DNA of 64,000 bases from Coriolopsis trogii (lineage: Eukaryota; Basidiomycota; Agaricomycetes; Polyporales; Polyporaceae). The stretch spans positions 3,224,001-3,288,000 of the forward strand of contig JAHYIO010000031.1 in assembly GCA_020543525.1 (NCBI GenBank), given 5' to 3'. Positions 23,485 to 33,425 of the stretch are shown here, piece by piece; the first letter of the stretch is position 1; the number at the start of each line of letters is the position of its first letter. The notes below the pieces were generated by a model. That model worked only from the letters and a program-made list of their open reading frames with translations, made no database searches and was not told the DNA's origin. The position numbers and the translations under genes are program-made.

Positions 23485-24957
23485 ATGGTGTCCTTTCAGT
23501 AGGTGTTCGGAGTGACGCTGCATGCCTCTTTTACTCACTACTCTCTGCCGCAGGTGCGATGGTGAGCTTCCTATCCTTCCATCCTCACGCGATGCGATGA
23601 ATGTGCCCAGGATCTCCTCTGACTCGTTCCCCCTATCCTCCCCCATAATTGTCATGGAACGCGTTGTGGACATACGCTGGGAATAGCATGCGGTGATACT
23701 GTGAAAAAGCCAAAGCTCGACAAGCACTACTCCCAGTGCAGTAGCTCCGTGACCTGCCTCGATTGCAGCACGACCTTCGGCGGGCCCGCGCAGTGGAAGA
23801 GCCACACGACGTGCATCAGCGAGGCGGAGAAGTACCAAAAAGGGCTGTACAAGGGCCCGAAGGTGCGTCGTGCCCCTCCGTCTGTCATAGCCATGCGTCC
23901 ACGACTCGGCTCACATTCCCGCGTCCTACCCTTGCAGCAAAACGGCCAAAACGGCGGCCCGCGCGGCAATGGGAACTACCAGACCAACCGTGGGGGTAAC
24001 AACAACAACGGCTACGGCAACAGCAACCAAGGAGGCGGAGGTGGTAAGTATCAGCAGCAGAGCTGGGGAAGGAACGGCGGCGGCGGCGGTGGTTGGGGGA
24101 ACACGCGCTCTCAGGCATCTGGTGCAAACGACACTCCTTTGGGCACGCCCGCCCGGATGTCGCCCGTGACAGCCCCTCCACCTCCTGCCGAGCCTGAGAC
24201 TCCGGCCCCGGCGAAGGCTGCGGGAGAGAAGAAGTCGGAGAAGAAGCGCAAGTCGGTGGGTGGGGATGAGGCTGCTGGTGCTGGTGCTGCGGTCGAGGTG
24301 CGTTGTGTGCTCTTGGGAGATCGTCCGACGAGGATGCTGATGTCGTGGCTGGGGCAGCACGCGGTGGAACCGAAGAAGAAAAAGGCAAAGCATGCCGATG
24401 CGGTAGAAAAGGACGCTTCGCCAGCGTCGCCGTCGATCGCTCCTGCAACAGGGGCACCGTCTGAGAAGTCGGAGAAGAAGTCGAAGAAGGAGAAGAAAGC
24501 GAAGAAAGCGGGGGAGGGCGAGGCTGCTCCTGCGGAGCCCGTTGCGTCTTCGTCGACGCCTGCGGAGGAAAGTGGGAAGAAGTCGAAGAAAAGCAAGGAG
24601 AAACAGGCTGAGGCTGTGACGGAAGCAGCTGCGGAGGCAGGACCGTCAGAGAGCACGCCGAAGAAGAAGAGCAAGAAGGACAAGAAGGCGAAGGAGGCCG
24701 AGGCTGGAGAGGTGAACGGGGTGCAGGCGGCGGAGGGCGAGGGCAAGTCGAAGAAGCGTAAGAGGGAGGAGGCGGATGAGGCGGAGACTCTTGCGGCGGT
24801 TCCCGACGGCAAGGAGTCGAAGAAGAGTAAGAAGGACAAGAAAAAGGACAAGATGGATGACAAGGTCACGGTCGATGCGGACGTTGATGCGTCGGCGGAG
24901 AGCAAGCAGGCGAAGAAAAGCAAGGCGAAAAAGGACAAGTCGAAAGCGGCGGCGTGA
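23485..24957 (+). CDS. LYAR-type C2HC zinc-finger nucleolar protein
   Basis: Joining three tiny exons gives MVSFQCDACGDTVKKPKLDKH, a match to the LYAR zinc finger, followed by CLDCSTTFGGPAQWKSHTTC and ISEAEKYQKGLYKG. LYAR proteins are nucleolar and affect rRNA synthesis and ribosome maturation. Exon 1 is 14 nt (23485..23498), exon 2 is 8 nt (23554..23561) and exon 3 is 23687..23862. The next exon starts at 23938. A Gly/Asn/Gln-rich segment follows, then a long Lys-rich tail with many KKSKK blocks separated by acidic Ala-rich spacers. A 60-nt in-frame stretch (24298..24357) has GTGCGT/CAG ends and is probably a further intron. The antisense of the tail gives a long spurious frame. Confidence 0.88.
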
Positions 24958-25270
24958 GGCTGCGGTGGCTCAGAGGCTGTAGTTCCAGTATGTTCTCTTG
25001 TGGATGTGTCTCATGTTGTGCTATGATCTTGCTATAGCTATGGGAATGTTATGCTTCTCCGTCCTGGACGAGTCTGACCAGGTCTGACCCGGGCCTAATG
25101 TTCGGACACCGGTCCGATGCCCCGTCTCATGGCATATCCTAGGAGGTTGCCACCCAAGGATCCCTCTGGCGAGCCCCTGCACGTCTCTCCCTCACCAGTC
25201 TCTCCGCCTGTCCTTGCGCGCTCAAAGCCCCATCGGATGGTCAACTCTCTATAGCTGCGACCCGCCAAAC
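24958..25270. other. intergenic, LYAR-like-Yippee
   Basis: A 313-bp spacer between genes on the same strand. No motif was recognised apart from a pyrimidine-rich stretch before the Yippee ATG. Confidence 0.5.
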
Positions 25271-25910
25271 ATGACCGCGCAGACGATCTCGCCAAGTGCG
25301 GACACAAAGTCGAAGGTGCTCACGACGTTCCTTGACAAGCCGACGTTCTCGTGCGCGCGGTGCGCTGCTGTCATCGTGAGCCTCTCGGACTAGGCCTATG
25401 TGCGCAGAGCATGTGTATGTGCTCAAAGCGATACGGAACATAAGGCTCTCCAGGACGAGCTGATCAGCAAGGCGTTCTCGGGACGGGACGGACGTGGGTT
25501 GTGAGTGCCGTCGTCGTTCGTCTGGGGGGATCCGAGCTCAGTGTGCAAACCCCACCCCCAGCTTGATGCACTCCGCCGTCAACCTGAAGATGGGAAAGAA
25601 GGAGGACCGGCCGCTCTTGTGAGTCTCTGGGTTGTTCACGTCGCACATACAACTCCCGTTGGTGATCTCAAACCCGGACATGGACAGGACGGGGGTGCAT
25701 ACGGTGGCGGACGTGTTCTGCATGGGCTGTAACGACCGCATGGGGTGGTACTACCACAAGGCCTCGGATCATACGCAGAAGTACAAGGAAGGTGTGTGTG
25801 CGGCCGCGCGGTGGGGTTGAAGGTGCGTCCTGACTGTCGAGTGTGCAGGGAAATACCTACTCGAGCGCGAGAAGCTCGTCAAGGAGAACAAGTGGGAACT
25901 AGACGACTGA
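25271..25910 (+). CDS. Yippee-family zinc-binding protein
   Basis: This is a small conserved zinc-binding protein related to the beta-tent fold of CULT/MIS18. Spliced sequence reads FSCARCAAVI-ALQDELISKAFSGRDGRG-FLMHSAVNLKMGKKEDRPLL-TGVHTVADVFCMGC, then RMGWYYHKASDHTQKYKEG and KYLLEREKLVKENKWELDD. The two CxxC pairs (CARC and CMGC) supply the zinc ligands, and TGVHTV and QKYKEG are the family signatures. Four introns are needed, three of them within codons. Length is about 120 residues, as expected. The molecular role of Yippee proteins in fungi is not settled. It converges on ATG3, whose stop lies 290 bp away. Confidence 0.9.
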
Positions 25911-26200
25911 GTGCATCTTGCGCCTGGATCTGTATCTGTATCGTCCGACAGACGCAGCCGCCGATGTCAGTGTAAACTCGTGTAATTGTACGTGGAGGGT
26001 CGTTATACATTGCGTTGTGTTACATAGCAGTACAGGAAGCTCTCGAAGCAAGATCTGCATGGGATCCCAGGTATCATTCGGATTTCTCTCGTCTACGACC
26101 CCACCTTGTGTAAAATACTACTCCTCCTCCTCGCTCCTTTCTGGAGAGAGACATGCGGGCTCTGCCACGCACACGATCCAACGCGACTCGGGTGAACTGC

Positions 26201-27661
26201 TCAGAACGACGTCGTCGAGTCGACTTCGATCGTGGGCACGATGGAGGCGATGAACTTGAGGAAGACGACGAGATAAAAGTCGACGCGCATGCCCTCGACG
26301 TCGTCGTCCGCCGAGGCGGCCTTGTCGTCCTTGCCGTTCCCGCTCGCGCGGCGGAAGAGCCACTTCTTGGCCTTGGGGTCCTTGCCGCCCGCTTTGCGCG
26401 CGGCCTGCTGCTCCTCGATCACGCCCTGGTTCATGCGCTCGATGACCTTCTTCATCACGCTCGCGTGCTTGCACGGGTGCACGGACGCGGCCTGCATCGT
26501 CGTCGAGTGCGGGAAGGCCTCGATCGTGACCGTCTTGAACGCGTGATCTGCCGAGACGTCCTGGAAGATCTGAGACGGCGAGAGAAGTTGGCCGTTCTAG
26601 GGAGGAGAGGTCGGATGAGGTTCTGCGGTCTCTGCCTTGGGGAAGGGCCGACTCACCTCGTCGTACCCGATCAACCAGATGCGAGGTGTCTGGTAGTACT
26701 TGTCGTACGTGATCATGACGTCGTACGTCCGTACCTGCAGCAGGTTGCCCTTCGCGACCTCGACCTCACTATCACCGGCCACTGGTGAGAGGTCTGTGCG
26801 ACCACGGCTGACGATCGAAAGACTCACTCTGCGGTGATGACATTACTCGACGGCGCAGGCGCTTTGGGGGCAGCGGTCGCCTCGTCCTCGCCCTCCTCCA
26901 GGTCCTCTTCCATATCAGGGATCTCATCCATGTCCGGGATCTCCGCCGGCTCGCCCTTGCCGCCCCCGATGCTCAGGCCACCCATCGCGCCCGAGACGTC
27001 CCCATCGGCGTCGTCGACGTCGGGGATGTCGTCGATGTTCCCGACGTTTGCGCTCGAGTCGTGCGCAGCGCTGCGGCCGGCGTGCGTCTCGACCCAGTCG
27101 TCCTCGCCCTTCGCGCCGCCCTCCTTCGGGTCCGCGAAGGAGAGCAGCCGCTCTGCGTCCTCGTCGGCGTCTGTGTACGCGAGCGTGCTCGCGCGGCGGA
27201 GGCATGGCACGCCTCGTGTGAGGAGGTACTGCTTATCGGCCGGGAGGTAGTCGCGCGCCTTGGACGGGTCGCCCTTCTCCCTGCGAGCGGGCGGCGGATC
27301 AGGACCTGGCGGCGGAAGGGATGGAGTGGGGACGTCAGGAAGTGCACGCACCATGTCCAGACAGGGAACTTGTACGCGAGGAAGTCGCCGGCGGCGACGA
27401 ACTCCTCTGCAGGACGGCGGTGAGGGCAGAGAGGGGGGTGGATGGGGTAATCGCGGACGCACCTGGTGTTATGCGGCCATGCTCCTTGAACTTGCTCTCC
27501 TTGAGGACCTGGACGACTGTCAGCGACGGACGGACGCGCGAGGACGGAGACGGTGGCGTACGGGGCTGAGGTATTCGCGGACTGCCCAGTATTGTTGCTG
27601 GAGGGGCGCGTGTGAGACGGGTGTGTATAGAGGGAATGCGACGGACCTGGATTGTGTGCAT
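26201..27661 (-). CDS. ATG3: autophagy E2-like conjugating enzyme Atg3
   Basis: Atg3 transfers Atg8 to phosphatidylethanolamine during autophagosome formation. The first exon is only MHTIQ. It joins [46 protein letters not shown], the membrane-sensing amphipathic N-terminus. [10 protein letters not shown] is conserved. A long acidic flexible region follows ([23 protein letters not shown]), where Atg7 and Atg8 interact. The E2 core has [18 protein letters not shown] and [12 protein letters not shown], with the catalytic Cys at codon 26471..26473 (complement). The C-terminal helix ends with [17 protein letters not shown]. About five introns are present. The start is supported by the short exon and its clean join. 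Confidence 0.94.
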
Positions 27662-27941
27662 GGCGTGTGTGCGTGCGTGACTGGGACTTGTGGACTGGAA
27701 GGTGGCGGTCGAGGGCCAAGGGCGGATTTATAGCGACGGCCGGCCGTTGACCATCCCCTCCCAAATCGATCCCGGCACGTGGGCCGCTTATGGTAACCCC
27801 CATACACAACCCGAAGTGGCTGTGTCTCAACGGATGCTCTTGATGCGAGCCATACTCTTTTGTCTCGCTTCTGGGTGTGGCGAGCATCCTGGAAGTGCCA
27901 GAGCCATCTGACAGGATACAAGGCGGGCGGACAGGTAGCGC

Positions 27942-29706
27942 TTAACCCTCGCCTGCAAGATCATTCATTGCCTTCTGCACCTCCAGCTTCTCCATCACAG
28001 CTCTATGTAGACTCGACTTTGTATTGCGCCCTTTCCCCTTCGCACTCCCGGCCACAGCACCGCCCGCATTCGTCGCAGCCGCTGCACTGGCCGAATCCGC
28101 CTCTTGTCGTGTGGCCGTCGAAGTCATGTAAGACGGGACAATGATCGGAGTCGCCCGTGGAGGAGGTGGCCACTGAACATCAGACTGTGAGTGCCTATCT
28201 AGGTCGCGATACCACTTGGGAGCTTACACCGCGATTAGGTTGGTTGAAGTGGAGAGCAGCCCAAGGTGGGTACTCCCGTTCGAGGTGGATTATATGGTCT
28301 TCTAGGAACTTCAGGCGATCGAGCAGCGAACGTGGAGGTGATGGGACTAGGGTAATCGAGTGGGTCCATGAGCGTTTCACATACATCCTCAATATGTCTA
28401 CACCAACCATATCGCACAGCAAGATGTGTTTCGATGTTCTGTAGTCGCTCGTCTAACGCAGGGTACTGCTCAGCGCTCGGATAGTCTTCACTTGCGCCGT
28501 TCGTGCTGCCCTTTGCCGCAGACTTGTCGCCGCCAGGAGCTACAGCGGCACTCTTCATCGTACGACGCAGCGGTCCATCTTCATTCTTCGCGATGTCGTA
28601 CTTCATCTGCACATCTCGATTCTGCGTCTTCGCGTCCGTGCGCGCACAAGAAGGAACGGCAGACGTCGAGTCTCCGCTTTCGTTCAGGCGTCGCCTCTTC
28701 TCCGCGAGAGACAAGAGAAATTCGTTCCTATTCGACGCATCGTTCCTCGCACGGTTACGCGCAAGGAAGCGCGAGATGTCCTTGGTAATCTTCCGAGACG
28801 GAGTGTTGAGCGTGCCGCTCACAGAGGTCTGATGTATACATACCGATGTTTGCGAGCGAGGGGTCGCTCCGTTCGCAAAATGCACATAATCGAGCTTGCG
28901 CTCTTCGAGAGGACGCTCGTGCGAGACATTGTCTTCAGCCTCAGACTTAGCCTGGCCTAGTCTCTAGCAGAAACGTTGGCGTCAACAACCGCGCACAGGA
29001 GCACACAGGAGAAACACACCAACAGGTCCTTCATGAGTTCAGCGAGCGCAGACGGAACTTTCTTCCGTTCCCACTCGGGGTTGAGGACTACCATATCGGC
29101 CTCAAAGCCCCTCAACGCCTGTGTGAATCCCATGGTGGACAAGAACGACTTGATGATGGCGTCCCAGTCTTTGTGGTATTCGGGCGGAGGAGGCGACGGC
29201 GACGGACTGGGTGTCTTCTCTTTCTCTTTCCGTTTTGGAGCAGAAGCGGTCTGTGTCGTTGTCTGGGGAGGCGCGTTCTGGGGTGCAGACGGGTAGGAAT
29301 ACGGGTAGCTACTACCCGAGGGATATTGGTAGGTGCCCGTGTTCCATGCATTCGCCCAAGCGTTCGGAGGGTAGCCGTAGTAAGGGTAGCTACCTGCAGG
29401 AGTCTGCGATGCGCCAGAAGATTGCTGTTGGTAGTATGCCCCCTGTTGTGCATACTGCTGCGAAGACTGGGAAGACGAGCCAGGCTGGGGCGACACCGCG
29501 AAAGCGGGGTACTGGGGAGAGCCATAGAATGCCGGAGATTGCGGATGCGCCGCGAATTGGCCTGTATACGCGCCAGGGTTTGCGGGCGCAGAGGGAGAGG
29601 CGTGAGACGAGCCCGGAGGAGGTTGGACACTGTTGGGGTCGCCGCTCGAGGGCGTCGGAGCGTTGGTCGACGGACCCGCGGCAGACGGCGGCGGGCCCAA
29701 GGTCAT
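27942..29706 (-). CDS. MBIP-like protein with LisH-like N-terminal segment
   Basis: I assembled one gene from three frames. Exon 1 starts at the ATG at 29706 (MTLGPPPSAAGPS) with a good cACC context and is rich in Pro, Gln, Tyr and Ser. It ends with DWDAIIKSFLSTMGFTQALR and PEWERKKVPSALAELMKDLL, a LisH-like helical segment. A donor at GTGTGTTTC joins to AKSEAEDNVSHERPLEERKL. The C-terminal part reads LDERLQNIETHLAVRY-VPSPPRSLLDRLKFLEDHII and HLEREYPPWAALHFNQPNRG-WPPPPR, resembling the coiled-coil region of MAP3K12-binding inhibitory protein (MBIP, an ATAC subunit in animals). It ends with a basic helix and LAGEG. The MBIP link is from recall of family pattern and is moderate. The gene is divergent from VPS53. 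Confidence 0.7.
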
Positions 29707-29877
29707 GGTGGGCGAAGGCAAAAAGTCTGAGAATGGAAATTGCCGCGGGGCGCACGTACCGCTCCGGTCATCCGGGCGCGCGGTGGACGTGGTCGCGCTT
29801 GCCGATATACCACTCGTACTCAACGCCTGCTCTGTTCTCGCGCTACACCACAACTGACGGACTGCGCTGTCTATATC
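29707..29877. promoter_or_regulatory. 171-bp bidirectional promoter, MBIP-like/VPS53
   Basis: The two start codons face away from each other across only 171 bp, so both core promoters and 5' UTRs must share this DNA. No TATA box is visible. Confidence 0.6.
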
Positions 29878-32800
29878 ATGTCCATGGAAGCCGCACGTCT
29901 CCCTACCCCGGCCTTTCGTCTGAGGGAAGACGAACTGCCTCCGGAGCTCATCCTGTCCATCGAGCGCATCCTCGACCTGCACGCAACCCCGGAGTCTGAC
30001 CCATTGGACAGGCTTACGAACGACTTCAACCCAGTAGGGGTACTGAACGACTACTTTCCCGATGGTGAGACCTGTCATAGATGGAGAGTACGCGCAGCTC
30101 GTGACCGTACTTCCAGAGGCCGCTCTCGGACAGCTTGAAGCGGTACAGTCCCGACTCGCGCAGAACGAACGAGAGCTGCAGGCGGAGATAGACATGCTAC
30201 GAGAGGAGCTGCGCAAGGACCAGGATCCGAGCAGGATGCAGCTCATTCAGGAAATGATTTCGGTGAGTCCGTCTGTAGGGTGTCCGTGTGTAACGACAAC
30301 GAATTTCAGACATACATGCCCTATATTGCATCATATAGGACTTGTTGGGGCAGATGTCGCGCATTCGAGAGAAAGCGACGGAGTCTGAGGCGGTTGTGCG
30401 CAATATCACGAAAGAGATCCAGGTCCTCGACTTGGCGAAGAAGAACCTCATCTTGAGTATGACTACCCTGAAGAGGCTGCAGATGCTCGGTGAGCGTGCT
30501 TATTTTCCCTCATTTATGCAATGTCGTTGACATACGCGGGATTGCAGTCAACGCCATGAGCCAACTGGACGACCAAATCAGAGAGCGCAAATATCGTGAC
30601 ATTGTCCAATCTCTTGCGGTACGCTTCTCAGCCGCTTGAACGCACAAACGCCCAACAGGTGCAAGGTTGCTGAGCTTGCCACACGCTTTAGGCCGTCAAG
30701 CAAATCGGGGCGTCATTCAAGCCGTATACGTCTGTGCAGCGGATTGCACAGCTCTGGAAACGCATACAAGACATCCAGACCGAGCTCCGTACAATGATTG
30801 ACGCGGACTGGGATAAATTGTGCGATCCCCATCCGCTCGAAACGTATGTTGTACTGTAATACTGACCGCATATCACCAGCTATATGCAGGATCCTGCGAA
30901 GCCAATCAAGCCCTCTGTCGTCGCAGACGCATGTCTCGTGCTCGACGTATTAGGGGGGGATGTGCGCGCGCAATTCATCGAGAAGTACGTTGCGCTGGAG
31001 CTCAAGGAGTATCGCCGCATATTCCGAGCAACGGACGAGGCTGGACAGCTTGATAACCTCTCGCGGCGGTTCGCGTGGTTTCGACGGTTGCTCCAGACGC
31101 ACGAGACGGAGCAAGGGAGAGTGTTTCCTGCGGAGTGGAAGGTTGGCTGGTTCTTGACTGCGAAGTTTATCGAGATCACCAGGTATGGTGCAGTTTGTCC
31201 GGGTGCGAGTGGCCATGAGCCTGAGCTTTCCTTGACCTTCAGAGACGACATGACGATCCTACTGTCGAAGGCAGGGTCGAAGCTCACGGTCAAGCAGCTG
31301 CTTGATACTCTGGCCGAAACCATGGAGTTTGAATCCTCTGTCACAAAGAAGTACTCAACACCGGTAGATCGTGCTTCTCGGTGAGATGTAGGACCCCAAT
31401 TGATACGCCCCATAGCTGCGAGAAATCCTCAAGGCAACGACGGCGCCCAACGCGACCCGGCCTGCCAGACCCATCACTTCCGCTTTCGAGCCCCACATGG
31501 GTGTCTACATCGACGCCCAGGACAAGTGCGTTCTGCGCACCGAGCGGTATAATAATTTCTGGCTGAACTCTCATCTTACCAGGATACTTTCCGATATGCT
31601 GGCGCAATACAGAGGGTCAAAGTCGCGTACTTCTCTAGAAGCAGCCTCTGCCTCGAGCCACGCCGACGACGAGTCGGCCCCGCCGGTGCTGGTGCTCCCG
31701 TCCTCCACCGAGCTGTTCTACTTCTACGCGCAGACGTTAGATCAGTGTGCGACGTTGTTTACTGGGCAACCGTTGTATGATCTGTGTGCGTTGTTCAAGA
31801 AGTGGCTGCGCATATATGCAGGTATGATCGGTCTACTGTCTTCCAGTTCGCTGCTTGACTTATTTTATACAGAGGAGGTGCTTGTAGCAAGTCTTAGAAG
31901 GTGAGACTTTGAAGAGCGGATAGTCGAGCATTGGTTGACATTGTCCAGGCCGAACACGTTTGCACGGAGATCTGCAGATACACGCTATGACGTGAACGAG
32001 TTCAAGAACGCATGCACGCTCATCAATACAGCCGATTACTGTCAAACGACAGCCTTGGAGGTACATTCATACCGATTCCCCTCGCATCATCCTCTTCATG
32101 CGCAGCTGTGTAGCTCGAAGAGAATATCCGCGAAAAGTGCGACGAAGCGTTCATGGAGAAAATCACGCTGCAGGAAGAACGAGATCTGTTTGTGAGGTGA
32201 GGCTTTCACACAGATGGTGCTTCGTGCATATGAGACTCAGGGGAATCTTCAGCGCCATATCAGCTGCCATTGGCGTGATGCTGCGTGAACTCGAGAACGC
32301 CATCGACCCTTTTATGGCGACGCTCTCCCGCACATCTTGGACGACCGTTAAACTCGTCAGCGGACAGTCGGGCTACATTCAGGACCTGTTGAACGTGATA
32401 GAGCAGGTGTCCGAGGCGGTGAAACCGCTCGTCGAGCAGAAGAAGTATCTAAGAAACTTCTTCGACAAGGCAGCTAGGTGAGTCTGTAATGTACCGTACA
32501 TGTGCAACAATGTTTACTGACCCATGACTTGCACGATGCGTAGTACGGTGTTTGGGAAGTTCACAAATGCGCTTGTGAAAAGCCGTCCGTTGCTAGAAAT
32601 TGGTGCCGAGCAGGTGAGACTGATGCGACGCGCGGAGTCGGCAAACTTGCTAACACAAACGTCGGTAAGCTCCTGATTGACTTGCAAGCCATCAAGGCTT
32701 GCCTTCTTAAGATTCCGGGCGACGCATTGTCTACTTCGAAGTGAGTCCAATGCGCGTCTGCTTGCGAGCGTCATTCACAAAACTTCCTTCCCATAGCTAC

Positions 32801-33315
32801 ACAAAGAGCGTTACGAAACAAACGACCAGGTTGGAGGCTCTCCTCAAGGTTATTGTCACTCCAGTGGTATGTACTATGCTGATGCTCCCCATATCCTATC
32901 TAAACTATCCTTCTAGGATCCTCCGGAGGGTTTCATCTTGAACTACACGCTCGTCATTGGAGACGCATCCTTCTCAAACTTTCAAAAGATCCTCGACCTC
33001 AAAGGGACGCCCAAAGCAGCGCAGAACGACCTCCTTGACGCCTTCCTTACCATCACGAGCACCAAGTCCGAGCTCGAGAGCACATCCTTCCTCTCCTCGC
33101 TCGACATGGACCCCGGGCAGGTCGCGAATCTCACGAGCCCGGGGAGCAGCAGGCTCGCGGGGGAGAGCCTCCTCGCTGCCCTTTCGTCGCCGCCGCTGTC
33201 GACGACGACCTCCGGGACGTCGGATACAAACAGGACGGACCAGACGAGCAAGTTTTCGGATTTCAAGCGGTTCGTCAGTTTCGGCTTGAGGAGAGAGACT
33301 CTGCCGCCTTCATAA
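29878..33315 (+). CDS. VPS53: GARP complex subunit Vps53
   Basis: Vps53 is a tethering subunit of the Golgi-associated retrograde protein complex, which captures endosome-derived vesicles at the trans-Golgi. Family landmarks are DPLDRLTNDFNPVGVLNDYFPD early on, then DLLGQMSRIREKATESEAVVR and NITKEIQVLDLAKKNLILSM-TTLKRLQML, the CATCHR coiled-coil start. RFAWFRRLLQTHE, YFYAQTLDQCATLF and the C-terminal NYTLVIGDASFSNFQKILDLKG also fit. The tail is Ser/Thr-rich (SSPPLSTTTSGTSD). The first ATG of MSMEAARLPTP was chosen; a second Met lies two codons later. More than ten short introns are present. It converges on TSR1, with stops 110 bp apart. Confidence 0.92.
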
Positions 33316-33425
33316 TGTCCAATGTACATGTCATGATTCATACGTCGATGATACCCATGCGATCGCAGCTGCTCGATCCCAAGCTCGAGATATACAACCA
33401 AGAGTGTGTACTCGTCGCATGGAGA

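Noticed and set aside
24111..24938. 275-codon minus-strand Ser/Phe/Leu-rich frame
   Set aside because: Mirror of the KKSKK repeats (AAG read as CTT); it is not a membrane protein.
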